Of a stretch of DNA of 64,000 nt, positions 50,915-63,448 are shown in pieces. The stretch is from Linepithema humile (taxonomy: Eukaryota; Arthropoda; Insecta; Hymenoptera; Formicidae), in the NCBI RefSeq assembly GCF_040581485.1, contig NC_090128.1, positions 40,516,931 to 40,580,930 of the forward strand. Reading direction: 5' to 3'. Positions within the stretch are counted from its first letter, which is position 1; every line of letters begins with the position of its first letter. The notes beneath the pieces were generated by a model, which searched no databases, was not told the DNA's origin, and saw nothing but the letters and a program-made list of their open reading frames with translations. The position numbers were made by a program, and so were the translations under genes.

Positions 50915-52033
50915 TATCACGGATTTATCGACACGGAATTGTCTAATCTGTTTCGCGTCGACGATTGCTTTCAGTCTAATCGCTCGACCGGATACGACGC
51001 ACCAAAGGTTTCAACGTTTATTTACACGACGGATACAGGCCGGACCAGCCTTGCGGGTTATACAGCACGCCGTGTTTTACCGTGGGTCGCCATTTGTAAA
51101 GGACAACCACGATGTTTCTTCTGCGAACATAGTTGGCGCTAGCCGTGCGACGCAGGGATGCCAACTATGAAATTCTAATGCAATTCTAGTTCCAACTAAA
51201 AGCATGAATAATAAAGGTGTATTCAAAATACGTGCATAATGGGCTTGTTCGTTTTAGCTACACTGGGGCTGCTCTGGGTCTGCTCTACACAGGATAATAC
51301 AGGACAGATAAATAGTTTGTCCTGTATTATCTTGTTTAGAGCAGACCCAGAGCTGCCCCAGTGCAGCTAAAACGAACAAGCCCAATGTTCCGATCCATCT
51401 CATAAATGTACCATTTCTTTAGACCGATTTTTAACTGTTGTGTGTCGCGCATCACTCACTTGATGCGAAAGGTGCTTTAAATTACGCGACATCGTCATCG
51501 CACACATATTTTTATAATCTCACGATGTATACGGGGCAATGCAGAGCAGTACGGTTATTGTGACTCGCGGGGATCCGAATAATAAATGAATTTGGCTCGC
51601 AGCCAGTGCATTATTGAACAGAGCTCCATGAAGTGTGATATTGTGTGTCACAAAACGGAAGGAAATCCGTAAAAGAAAAAGGAGTGTAACTTCTTCAACT
51701 GTCATAATACTTGAAACGTAAGCACTGTGCACCTTCGTAAGTTTACATATGCTTGTATACACATATGACGCATTATATGATGCACATTCGAATCGTGGCG
51801 TTTTACGGTCCGTTATACGATGTCCTGATGACACGTCCTGATTCTCATCGTAGCTCGATGCATGTACTTTTAATTATGTTCATAAACGGAACATTGTCTG
51901 AAAAATAAATAATGTTAAAATTTGTGAAATACATGAACAATACATATATTGCAAATAACAACATAAACACTTGAAATTTTCTGCTACATTAAATCTATTA
52001 AAATTTAACAGTAATAATCATTTATACTTTCAG
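50915..52033. promoter_or_regulatory. Divergent intergenic region between Tom40 and the plus-strand gene
   Basis: This 1.1-kb stretch must hold the Tom40 promoter (minus strand, likely near 50.95-51.1 kb, CpG-richer) and the untranslated first exon and promoter of the plus-strand gene. That gene's first coding exon is preceded by a good acceptor (ACTTTCAG, ending 52033). A palindromic MITE (51240-51384) sits between them. Confidence 0.45.
51240..51384. mobile_element. 145-bp near-perfect palindromic MITE, copy 2
   Basis: It is nearly identical to the copy at 37027-37171; the one difference I noticed is GGGTCTGCTC versus GGTTCTGCTC in the left arm. It lies in the shared upstream region of Tom40 and the plus-strand gene. 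A transcript through it would form a long hairpin. Confidence 0.85.
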
Positions 52034-52041
52034 AAAATTCC

Positions 52042-54071
52042 ATGGACTGCTGTTTTGCTAATCAACATGATGGTTCGCAAATCGCGGAGACATTCCCAAA
52101 TGTCTCCAGTCCAGAGATGTTTGATAGTGAAACTGAGAGTGACATGGAGAACAGAGATGATAGTGCATTACCAGAGGACAATACATTGACAGCAATTAGT
52201 CCCCAAAAACCTTCGCAAGCTGAATTAATTGCAAAATCAGACGGTTATTTATTAAACAGAATTAATAAGTTTCTGAGTGGTGTCCCACCTCCGCCGAGGC
52301 ATACAATATGTCAAAATGATTGCTCTGATTTTTTGCAACTTATTTATAAAAATCATCAATATTTCTGGACTGGATATCCATTACTGAATGCAAATTCGGA
52401 ATCTGCAGAAAGTACAAACGCCCAGAAGCAAACGACTACGGAAATTAGTGATAGAAATATTTATCAATGTACAAAAGGCACTCCAAGGAATTTGACAAAT
52501 GCTTTCGACGCTTGCGAGTTGCCTGCTAATAATACAGAAAATACACAATCGAGTGTAAACAATAATAGTGATAGTAGTGATAATTTAAGTACACAACAAA
52601 GTGTTCCTATGGAAATAAGGAATCCTGTTAATATGATTAAAGAGCCGATTAGAGTTCCATCGATTGTAATCAACTCTAACGCATCTCTTGAGCAGTCTCC
52701 TTTTTTTTATCACACAATTAATGAAGAAGAAGCCACAATTTTAACATGGCCTCAAGCATACCTTCACAAATTTCATGGCATACAGTGAGTTAATGTTTTT
52801 CTTTTTAATTAAGAATATATTCTGAATATATTGTGGTTGCTAATATCATTTTTTTTTTTAATTTTAGTTATAACAGAAACAAGACTGCAGAAGAATACGA
52901 GAATTTAACAGTTAAATTATGCGAGAGATACATAGGAGCTGAAACGCAGTCAACTTGTAACATATGGTTTTCAAAACAGCCACTGGGAAGCGCGAAGAAG
53001 CGTTTATTGGCCAAGCGCGAAAACGGTCAGAGTCCAGGCAAGAGGCTGACACATTTAGCCAGAAGGCGCAAGACTTTCTCTAGTGCCAACTTGCAGGGAT
53101 TGGGACTCTCCGAGAAAAGGCAGCTAGTGGTGCAAATTAAGTATGTGTCGTAACAAAAATATTATAATTTGTGAAGAAAAAAAACATATTTTCCTAAATC
53201 TTTATCTTTGTAACATAGGAAACCGACGCACAAAAAGGGAAAGAGTCCACGAGGTAAAAGTCCACGTGGCAAGAACCCACGAGGTAAAAGTCCAAGGGGT
53301 AAGAGTCCTCGGGGCAAAAGCCCAAGAAGTTCGGCAAAGAAAAGGGTAGTGCGGAGATTAATGCTGGACGGATCGAGTCCACGTAAATCTAAATTAGAAA
53401 CTTCGAAGCGTGCGCTGTTTCAAAGCCCATCGTCGGAGCACGCGGGTCCTAGTAAATTAATAGGTATGAACAATTCAGAAAAACAAAAGATCAAGCGCGT
53501 TTTATTTTCACCGTCGAAAAAGATGGAAAACGACGCCGAAGACACGAAGCAGGTGCCGCTGAGGGAAGAAAGTAGAAAAAGAAAATGCGAGGAGGAGTTG
53601 CAAGGGCCACGACTCAAGTGGGCGAAGAGCCTGTCTTTTGACTGCACACATGAATTGGAAAACACCTCGCGAATCATGTGGGATAGACACTCGTCGAGCA
53701 GTATTCTTTCGAAGAACGATACGTCTTTCACTCAAGGAAGAAATGAATTGAGCGACACGCATAGAAAGGTATATTATATCGTTTATCTTGTCATCTTAGT
53801 ATTTTGCATCTCGATGAGTATAAATTTTTTTCTGGCTCATTTTCAGAAATTACTTTGGGCGGTCGCGGAGGCCCTACGAAGCAAAGGCATCGGCATGAAT
53901 CATCCGAAGTTCAAACAGTACGCCGCAAACTTGGCACGCACAATCAAAAAATTTATGCCAGACCTCGAAAATAGGAATATTCCGCGGAAACCTGGTAGTA
54001 CAAGCGACCGGATGCTGAAACTAGCCAAGCATCACGTACTGTTTCTTATCGATACTAGGCCAATAGATTGA
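52042..54071 (+). CDS. Unidentified nuclear-type protein with SPRGK repeats and a possible MTBP-like C-terminus
   Basis: Four exons (52042-52784, 52868-53140, 53219-53768, 53847-54071) with GT/AG borders join in phase to 597 codons including the stop. The ATG lies 8 bases after an acceptor, so there is an untranslated upstream exon. Residues 1-250 are acidic and Ser/Asn-rich, with a short ordered piece around DCSDFLQLIYKNHQYFWTGY. Exon 2 is basic (SAKKRLLAKRENGQSPGKR). Exon 3 begins with about six SPRGK-type units, then KRALFQSP and KRVLFSPSKK, which look like CDK-site clusters. The last exon (KLLWAVAEALRSKGIGMNHP ... MLKLAKHHVLFLID) has the rhythm of the C-terminal domain of MTBP, the Treslin partner in replication origin firing. 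That resemblance is weak and from memory. I do not claim a function. Confidence 0.85.
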
Positions 54072-54469
54072 CAGCTACTCGATGCAATTAGTAAAATTCA
54101 AAAGGTTGCATGCAAAGTTCGCTTTTTTTCTTTTTTCGGCGGACGGAATATTAAAATGACCAAATATGGGTGCTTATATATATATATATTTAGCCAACGT
54201 GTGTTTATACTATGACTTTTGTGTAATTTAATAACACGAGAATATAAAATGTGTTGTATTATAGTAATATCAAATTTAAAAATGGGATTGTATACTGTTA
54301 CACGCCCACTTGCCGGGGTATTAAACGTTTTTTATCGTATAAATAAGAGGTGTGTTTTTAATAAGCATAGTTTTATTAGCTTTAAAATATTCTTATTTCA
54401 CAACTTATAAATAATTAATAAACGGCGCTTTTCTGAAGTAAAACGCAATTTGTAATAATTTTATGAGTT
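54072..54469. other. 3' flank of the plus-strand gene
   Basis: This is AT-rich sequence containing a TA run (54178-54190) and possible polyadenylation words (ATATAAA near 54242, AATAAA near 54417). No coding feature is seen. Confidence 0.4.
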
Positions 54470-54960
54470 ATTACATATGCACATATACATGTATATATGT
54501 ACATACATATACACATACACACATCTTTGAACAAGAAAAAGCAAAGTTGCAAGAAGAATTTAAAAAGCAGAAAAAGGAATTTTCTGGAAAAAATTAATAA
54601 ACTGTAGTTCATTAATTTTAAGAACGGCAAAGGTGAATGGCCAATTCTCGATGTAGGTGTCTCAAAACATGATCCTGTCAAAAACAATTAACAAACTGCA
54701 GTTTATTAATAAACCTGCAAATCATTAATTTTGTTTTGCAAGATTACGTTTTGGTATACCTACATCGAGAACTAGCGACTCATTCTTGGCATTCTGTTCT
54801 TCATTCACTAACCAGGCATTTCCTTGAGGCAATGTTGATATTCGATATTAATGGATTTCGAAAAGCTGCTTCCTGCTTTTTCAATTCTTCTTGCAACTTT
54901 GCTTTCTGCTCTGTGCTCTTTCTTCTGTTTCTCTAATATGTGTATATGTATATGTGGTAA
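54470..54960. repeat. Imperfect inverted repeat made of decayed TACC exon fragments
   Basis: Two arms face each other: arm A (plus sense, about 54470-54690) and arm B (minus sense, about 54700-54960). Both carry a coiled-coil piece of tacc (AAAGCAAAGTTGCAAGAAGA in each arm; the gene at about 55650-55690 has AAAGCAAAGTTGCAAGAGGA). Next comes a piece of the FDPLV-containing exon (TTCTCGATGTAGGT in both arms, where the gene has TTCCCAACGTAGAT). Outer TATATG/CATATA tracts are also inverted. The order of the pieces is not the gene's order, so a rearranged fragment was made first and then duplicated in inverted orientation. Stops and shifts abolish coding in both arms. Confidence 0.75.
54735..54950 (-). 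pseudogene. TACC exon-derived pseudogene fragment (arm B)
   Basis: On the minus strand this matches the tacc exon 56145-56443 from GTTGATATTCGATA through GGCATTTCCTTGAGGCAA to GATTACGTTTTGGT at roughly 80% identity. It also contains a 26-base exact match to exon 55839-56059 (starting TGTGCTCTTTCTTCTG on the plus strand, about 54910-54937). It has introns spliced out or pieces fused, with frame breaks. It is non-functional as protein. Confidence 0.7.
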
Positions 54961-55088
54961 CTCATAAGGTCATTACAAATTGCGTTTTAAAAAGTTATAA
55001 CACATGTCTGTATTTAAAACGAAGATGAGGGATGTGTAAAAAAATAAAGACTAATCGCGCCAAAAATCGCGATACTTCATTCTTATTC

Positions 55089-58000
55089 TCATTCCGAATT
55101 TCCGGGGGCGACCCTGGCAATAACCTCGTCTAGGATTTTCGTGAGTTCCTTATTTTCCTTAGTCTTTTGCTCCACGAGCTCGGCCAGCGAATTACTCTTG
55201 AGTTCAGCTTTCCTTATCATCGCATGTAATTTCACGGTTTCTGCCTCGTTTTGCTTTCGTATCCCATCCAACTCCAGATTGGCTCTAAGAACACAACAAA
55301 TTAATAAATAATTAATATTTGTATGAATTTAATATCTATTTATCTCAGGAAAAAAGTAAGAGATTTTGTATATCTACGTCTATATCTATCTTTATATATC
55401 GATCTTTATACGTATATTTATTTCTATATCGATTACACATACTTTTCTAGTTGAGTCATTGCGTGCTCCTTGAGTTGGTCGTATCGTGTTTCCAACGTCT
55501 TTATAGTATCTACATTTTCTTGAATACTTTCTTTTAGTACAGTTTCATTATTTTTGTATGCCGACACAACTCCTTTGAGCCTCTCGTATTTTTGGTGCAC
55601 ATCATTAAATGCCGCTTCTGTATTAGTCAAATGGTGATTCGCGGCTTGCAGTTCCTCTTGCAACTTTGCTTTCTCTTGTTCGAAGTTTGTACGATCCTTT
55701 TCTCGCTCCGTAAGTAATCTGCTAATCGACTTTTCGTATTCTTCCACAACAACCCTGAACCAATTATATTCACATGTTTTATTCAGTCTAAATAAATCTT
55801 TACGAACGCTATAAATAAATATTAAATAAATCACTTACGTCATCTGGCTTTTGGTTTTCACTTCTTGCGCTATTTGTGTCTGCAGTTTATTAATTTTTTC
55901 TTTCTGTTTTTCCAGTTCTGCTTTGTGCTCTTTCTTCTGTTTCTCTAATTCATCTTCTAATTGTAGTACCGTAGTTCTTACGAGTTCAAGCTCTTTACTC
56001 ATATCTACGTGATCGGCGATAAGTGGTGCGTCGGATTTAGGCTCTTCTACTGGTTGCTCCTGAAAAAAAATTTTATTGTTTATCTTATGCTCGAATGTTT
56101 TCCATAACAATTAGAGAAACAAAAGTTTATAGATTCTAACTTACATTTTTCTCTTGAGCTTCTTCTATTTTGTCCGTTCCACTAGGAAGAGGGCTATAAA
56201 AGAGCAGCCTGTCTATAGCCGCTAAGGCAGGATTACGTTTTGGTGTATCTACGTTGGGAACTGGCGATTCACTCTTGCCGTTCTGCTCTTCATTCACTGA
56301 CTGGGCATTTCCTTGAGGCAACATGTTGATATTCGATACCAATGGGTCAAATTTAATGTACAAAGATTCCGCTCTAAGGCGATTTATACGATTAGAGTCA
56401 CTTCGTGCTAATAAAAAATCAAAGATCGAAGGATCCTGGAAAACTGTAAAGCAATAACAAAATTTCCTCAATTAATAAATTTGAATCGTGAATGTTTGTG
56501 AGAAAGTTTTAAGAGCGCCCGATCGAACTTGTATACTTACTCTCAGCCGTTGCGCTGACAAACTCTTCTGTCTTTTCTGTTTCTGTTTCGTCTGCGAGCT
56601 CCAGTTTAGGATTAAGTAGTTCATTAGTAAGTTGTTGCGCGGTGGATTTAAGTTCTTCAAAGTCCGCCTCTTTGTTGATCAACGACAATGTCGTACTCTG
56701 TCGTTGAGGCTTAAAATCCTCATATTGTTCTTCATCTAATGCGAAATTTATATCCAACTCTTGCAACGTAAGCGTACGATCGAGCTCTTCTTCGATAAGC
56801 GCGTTCTCTTTAATCGCATTCAACGGAGTTGCACTTTCGACGAGATTTTCTTTTACACTTTCTGGCAGATTACGTTCTACAACACGCGTCTCGTTGCATA
56901 TGGCGTTTTCTTTCTCAGATAAAGAACCGTGCACGATATTCTGCGTTTCGTTCAATACGTTATATCTTATTTCTGAATCTTTTCTGTCGACACTCGTTTG
57001 TACGTTTTCTCGAACTTCCAATACTTTCGGCTCTACAATACTGGTTGTGTTCAACAATTGAGTATTATCTTCTTTGCTGTCCGAACCAATGCAATCGTAT
57101 GGCTGCGGCGAATCTTTTCTGATAATAATTTCTTTCGATTCCGCTTCAACGACAGAGCTATTTACAGTTGCTTGCGATAATACGGACGATTGTTGATCGA
57201 TATCGTTGGATGATGATAACGCCGTCGATGATGCGTCCTCTTGCGCCGGTTCGGATAAATTGTGCTCGCTACTCTCTTTCGCTTTACTATCTTCTAATAA
57301 TATACTGGAGACGGTGGGTGACGGCAAATCAGTATGTTGCACTGGAGAAAATGCGGACGGAACGGAAACCTCAATAGGACACAATTCCGAATTTTCTACA
57401 GGTGGCGTTTCGGCACTGCAACTATCTTCTACCGCGCGTTCCTCGTTCAGGACTCGCGTGACCACATTGGAGATCAAACTGTCAGGCGAAATGGTAGCCG
57501 TCACATTCAGCTGATTGTTATCGGCATCACTCGCTGGCAGTGAATCCTCTGCGATGCTACATGTGATATTGCATGCAGTTTCAAACTCGTTCACTGTGTT
57601 GTCACTTTCCTCTGGTGGAATATGTTTTTTGATCGATTCCTCAATCTGCGGCGCACCCGCTTTCGCGGGAGGAGTCACAGATTCCGAATCTTGAACGAGA
57701 GTGGCGTCGATAAACGATTCGAAAGTATGCGTTTGATCCAATGAAACGCAGGCCTCCTTCAATTGAGAATTCTCGATCACACGCGTCTCATTACCGACGC
57801 TGTCCAGCGCATCCTCGTTGAGAGAGCAGTCGCTCGCGTGAAAGGACGTCCCGTCTGTGGCCGATGCGAAGGTCTGATCCTGGCTGAGATTCTGAGTGTC
57901 GCAGTCGCTTCCCAGATGAATGTCGGCACACGCGAGAATCAAGTCTTCTACGCCAGATATATTGCGGTTCACGTAAGACGTGTTCGCGATGTCATCCGAA

Positions 58001-58475
58001 TTGTCGGACGTCGAATCCGGACAGATGCCGCTGCTGCTCTTCGTGCTGAGGGTGCTGCTAATGCTGTGGAAGCTGCTGGCCGACGAGAGGCTCTCCCGTG
58101 CCGAGCAGAGATTCTCCGCGACTAATCCCGCGTCGGCGAACTCGCGAGCGAAGCGAACCTTGACCTCATGCTCCGCAGTCTTCGGCGTAAGGTTGTCGTT
58201 GCCGCTCTGAAAATAGAAAACGCTGTTAGCACGCTTTGCGAAAGCGTCGTCTCTTTCGTAACGTTTTAAAATAAAACGCTCGCTGAAGCACGCTGAGCAC
58301 TGAGATATGATGATTTCTCTGAATGAAGTGGAATGATCGCGCTGAGGTAAGAAGAGCTCGGGCGGAAAACGCCTTCGGACGCGTGCACGGCGCAATGTAC
58401 CGTCGGCGTGGGCGACGGAGACATTCTCGGACTCGTGCTGGCGGCGCGATGCAGAAGTTTATTGATATACTCCAT
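55089..58475 (-). CDS. tacc: Transforming acidic coiled-coil protein (TACC family)
   Basis: Exons 58401-58475 (tentative first), 56541-58206, 56145-56443, 55839-56059, 55443-55754 and 55089-55284 join in phase to 922 residues. TACC proteins bind XMAP215/Msps at centrosomes and spindle microtubule plus ends and stabilise spindle microtubules; Aurora A recruits them. The large second exon is a long acidic, Ser/Glu/Asn-rich disordered region. The next exon has the family motif SLYIKFDPLV. The last three exons form the C-terminal TACC coiled coil (about 190 residues), with QKYERLKGVVSAYKNNE, RYDQLKEHAMTQLEK and LAELVEQKTKENKELTKILD matching human TACC3 closely. For exon 56145-56443 I chose the acceptor at 56444 (not 56436) because only it keeps the frame. 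The first exon (MEYINKLLHRAASTSPRMSP) relies on a weak donor, GTACAT, in phase. An alternative 5' exon is at 63449-63604. Confidence 0.93.
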
Positions 58476-61418
58476 TCGGATAGCAGCGGCGACGTGCAGC
58501 CTACGAAACACTGACGTTTACTGGCGATCGCGCCGCTGACCAGATCAGCTGACGGTCGTTCGAGGTCTGCCGGTTTTTGTGAAACAAATTGCGCAACCAT
58601 CTCACACCTCACTCGGGCTAATTATAAAGTCTCACCGAGAGAGAGAGAAAGGTTCTGGCACGCTCTGTCGTGCTGGCCCCCGGCTGTGCTCTTCTATTTG
58701 CAACAGTTTCTGAGCAGATACCTGCCTCAAAAGTGTTCCGGAAAAGACGCGTTAGAAATCGATTGTCGCTGCAAAGTGCCTACAAGCGCAGGAATAACAG
58801 TATCGGCGATAAAGAGCGGAGAGGAACACAAAGTCGCTATTAGACCGGAAGATCGCACAACTGTTTCCTCGAAGAACTCACTGTGATTCTCACAGCATTG
58901 AGAAGGCCAAATAAAACGAATTTAAATCCCATCGATTCGCGACTCGTTTGAATCTGCCGTTTCGCGTTAATTGTATATCCACATAAATTGACACGAAGCT
59001 ATTATGAAAATGAACAGGAAGGAAGATGTTCTTTTTGTTTTCTTTTTCGATGCATAACGAGATAGCGATGGACTAATGGCACGGACGTTCTAATGGCAGA
59101 AATAATATTTTCGAACGATTTTATCTCACACGGAGGAGTGATTGACCAACCGCGTGTATCCACGCTGCCGAGCAACAATTCTCGCGTGACGCGACAAACG
59201 AGATTGTTGAACGGGGAACAAGCAAGCGCGCCTTTTGCGCCAGCGTCGCGGAGTTTTTACCTGTGACTGAAGATTCCCCATGACTCCTCGAACGACCTCC
59301 TCAACTTTCGGCTGTCACTAACACGCAACAACGTAGTCCCATATTTACGCGCGAGTTCAAGGAACCCCGCGGTGAGACGGTTTCACTTCCCCTTCTACGC
59401 TTTTCACCCTTGACACGCTTATCGTCCGTTGAGGAAGCATATGAGCGAATTGTCGAAATCGACGCAAATAATTAACCCCTGTGATTCCGAACGCACAAAT
59501 TATATTTCGACACAAAGCGTTTGTCCGATGCTTCTATTTCGTTTGACGGCCGCGCGAATATTAATATTTTCGACCTCGCTTTCTCCTTCTCGCAAATACT
59601 GAATGTATACATGACTCATTGTATACATTGTGTGGCGAGACATCTGACTGATTCAATGTACAATACGATGCGTACAACAAGTATCTTATTAGATAAATCT
59701 AATAGTATATTTCATACTTAATTTGAATGTATTCTCCGGTTTTTTTGCCTATTAAAGCTTTTAATTAACGTACAATATATATTCAATGCTTCCGGCAGAG
59801 ATTCTACATTCAAAAAATTTAATGACAATTTTTCTGTCACTTCCAGTTTTTTGTGTGATGCTTCATGCGAATGTAATAACGTAAAAGTTTTTAAATTGTA
59901 AATTTGCTACTGTTTATAAAAATGACGTAATCTGTAATACTGAATTGGTCGTAATTACTGAATAAATTAATTGCTAGCGATTTGTAACACAATTGACGTG
60001 GTTCCTCAAGCATAGATAGTCAGACGAGATAAGCTAATTCCTACACGTGCAAACATACAGGCAGTCTTAAATTCAAGGAATTCTGCTGAATATTCAAGAA
60101 AAATATCCCAAGCAAAATATAAAGGAAAGAACAATTTACATTTTAAATAAAATAGACATAAAATATAAAAATCGTGGGAAGATGATTTGTGACAGGAAAT
60201 TAATCTAATTTTATTACATCTTAAAAAGCTAATTAATAGAAGATATTTGGTAGTGAAAAGCACAAACTCAGTTTCTGAAAATAAAGCCAATAAACGACGG
60301 ACAGGACAATCGAGTTTAGTTCACGGCGAAAAACACGAGTCTCTCGCACTCCTTATTCGGCAATCTTGACAACATCACGGGACTGCAACGCGACCATCGC
60401 AATGACTCATTCTCATCTGACCGCGCTGATAGGGGCACTAGCATTATCTCGGGGTGTGTCTCTCTTATCCCTCCAACACAGTCAACAACCCTCGCTTCAA
60501 CTCTCAGCGCTTATTAGGGACGCCACTTAACACCTTTGACATAAACAATAGCGCGTTCAAACTATATTAGCAGGCGCAACGCGTGCAAAATACACTTTTG
60601 TACGGAGACACGATTCTCGTGTCGCAATTACATTGAGTCATTATATTCGGTCGGATATTAAACTTTGTGGAAGATATGAATTAACAGAGAATTAACGAGT
60701 AGGAAATTATTTATAATATTTCAAGATTACTTACAAGAAATAAAATTATATGATCCGAAATCGCAGATGTGTATATTCGTATATCTTTACAACAGAATTT
60801 GCAATGAATAAACAGAGTGCACTCGAATGGCTAACGAGCACAGGAGATGGAGATGATAAAAAAAAAAAAAAAAAACAGCGATAAATGGCAATAAAATGAA
60901 AACGCGAAATAGCAAAGAAAAATGAAACAGCTACTGATAAGGCTCTGTGACGCGGGAAGTGTCACGACCAAGTCCTTCCTAATCAATTCTAGAACTCGAC
61001 ACTCGTCGCTCTGACGCAACCCTCGGCGCGCGCTCTGGAATCTACGACGTTCTTATGACACAGACCGTTCTCCGACGAGGCGAAAGACGGAGAGAAAGAA
61101 AAAAAAAAAAAGAGTTAAGGTGTCTCGCGAGCGGCGGGCCCAAAATTAGGGTCCGCGACGTGAGGTCAACGACAGTTATCTCTCATCGAGATTCTAATAT
61201 TAGCCCCCGCGGCGCGTTCCCTTAGTCGATACTCTAGACGTCCACAGCCACCACTACCAACGCCGAACCACCCACCAGCACCCGTCATCGTCAACGAACG
61301 ACACACTTCGGCGCGGCACCGCGCATACATACGTGTGCATGTGCACCGCGCGAGAGGTCGCCGAAGAGGAAGAGAGAAAGGAGGGAAAGGGTAAAACAAC
61401 GGCAAAACACCGCCTCAC
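58476..61418 (-). other. Upstream/intron region of tacc
   Basis: CpG-rich sequence just above 58475 (to about 58.6 kb) could be the promoter of the short isoform. The rest is AT-rich with GAGAGA tracts and a poly-A run near 60858-60876, without a gene I can support. Confidence 0.4.
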
Positions 61419-61640
61419 CTTTCACGAACGAAATTCGAGATCCTCGGCGAGGCCGCCGTCGAGACGATTCACACGGTGTCGCCGCGCGTTGACCGGACTT
61501 TCGGCAAGAGCTGCACCGCGACGAGTACCATCGCCTCCGTCGCGCCACGATGATGCGTACTAACGCCCGTCGCACCGTGCCGTACCGTCCAGCCGCGCAC
61601 ACGCCGTACGGACATTATGCCGCAAAGATCACCAACTATG
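61419..61640 (-). promoter_or_regulatory. Probable untranslated first exon and CpG promoter on the minus strand
   Basis: A CpG-rich block (61.1-61.65 kb) ends on the minus strand in a strong donor, GAAAG|GTGAGG, with the exon boundary at 61419. Peptides in this block are Arg-rich composition artefacts. It is most likely a 5' untranslated exon of tacc, spliced to exon 56541-58206 or to the exon near 58.4 kb. Transcription would start near 61.6 kb. The target of the splice is inferred. Confidence 0.4.
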
Positions 61641-63448
61641 GAAGTGGTGGGAAAAACAGGACTCTTGGGCCATCGAGCGCATGTTGAGAGCCGCGCGAAC
61701 AGCGTAGCGCTATCTGGAGCGACGCGGATACACTCGGTGATAAAGCATCGTGAGATAAGGTGAGTATATTATCACGCTGACACGAGTGCGTGTTGCGATG
61801 ACTGCGATGACTGCTATGAGAGCTATTCCAGACGAGAATCTTCAAGAGTATCATCTATCATCCAATACGAAGAGTACCGATGAGATAGCTCGATGAGAAA
61901 ATAAAAGATCTTTTAAATCACTAGTTGATATCTGGAATAAGATTGCGATGCATTGACGAATGTCGAAATAATTAAGTGCACGGTTGCAACGCCACATCTT
62001 ATCGTATGTAATCGTGACAAGGGAGATCGACATGCCAAACCAAAGTATGGTATTGTCTTATAAAGATTTTGTTTACATCATATGATGTAGATGAAATCAC
62101 TTCGAACAGGTGGAAGAAACTGAAAAATATGAGAATATATTAAAGAATATATTAAAACTTCAGTCTTTTGGTATTTTGGTCAACATTTTGGTATATTTGA
62201 TCTTAATATATTAAAACTGACAGAGAATGACGGAGAAAAATATTGTTGATTTGATATTTAAAGATTTATCTGTTTATAAAACAGATATATATTGTAGAAC
62301 ATACAATAATATATTTGACGTATAATTCGTGCAAATTGTATGTAATTACAAGATGCTTCACACCCACTTGACGAATGCGTTTAATTTCATTCCACGCGCG
62401 TAGCACGCATGGACACGTAAAAAAATAATCGAGGCGCTTTACAGTTATATTTCTTTACAGTTATTTCCCATCGTTAATCAGTTTTTCATTGAATTTAAAA
62501 TAAAATAATAAAATAACGTGACACGTGACAAAGATAACATCATATTCAAGCTCTTCGAGCTCTTCAAAAAAATTTAGCAATTTTCAGATACTGATTGCAA
62601 GAAGCAAAAGACGAGATTTGTCTCAACTCCATCTGTTCTTCTGGTCAAAGCTGAATTACATCAAATTGTTTTATATATCATAATATGGAGAAAGCATTCG
62701 AGAGGATATAAAATTAAAACGCGAGTTCATCCGCGGGTAAATCCGCGTTCCTTCCGGTCGTCAAAGAAATGCTACCGCATGGCGGGAAGCGAAACTTATT
62801 TTTGTTTCAAGGTACTCCTGGAGATATACGGAGATTTATTTATAGAAACACATTCTCCGGTCTGACTGTCAGCTGCGAAATCCGAGAGGAAAGCGAAGAA
62901 GGGTGAAAGGAGAAGGCGCGGGCGATAAGAGCCAGGCTGCGTTGGCTATTGTTATTTCCGTGCAGGCGTATTATTGATGTATCACACAAACAAATGTGAG
63001 AAAAGTATTGTCCCGAAAGTTCTCACTGTGCTACACTTATCGTCAGAACAATTTTCTTATTGTACTGTAAATTGCACATGAAATTGCCGATCAAAATTTA
63101 AAAAACTGTGTTTTTGAAAAGATAAAATTTATTTAATGCACAACTAGTAGTTTTTTCAACTAAATATTAAATATATTCTTTTTTATTTCTTTTAATTTAG
63201 CAATTGGCAATAGTATTAATTTCAATTCTGCAATTATTGCAGTTAGCAATAACAAAAATAGCTTGTTTAAAAAATTGAGAAACACAATATCTTATCTAAA
63301 AATGATTAACACAATTAGAAATATGCTTTATATTCACTTTACTAATCGCGATCAACTGGTCGAATATCTGCAATTTTATGTGGTGCAACTTAATACAATA
63401 TAAAAAATAGTATTAAAACAATAAAAATTTTAAATTTATCAATAGTAC
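61641..63448. other. AT-rich intron or intergenic sequence
   Basis: No gene is visible. There is a mild CpG-richer patch at 62.70-62.95 kb and several ATATTAAAAC/TTTTGGT short repeats around 62.14-62.22 kb. Confidence 0.4.

Noticed and set aside
56436..56444. Acceptor TTCCAG|GATCC (exon starting at 56435) for tacc
   Set aside because: It breaks the reading frame with the preceding exon, which ends one base into a codon. The acceptor 8 bases upstream (TTTACAG) restores it.
56829..58210. Several plus-strand ORFs across the large tacc exon
   Set aside because: They are shadows of the acidic coding region on the minus strand.
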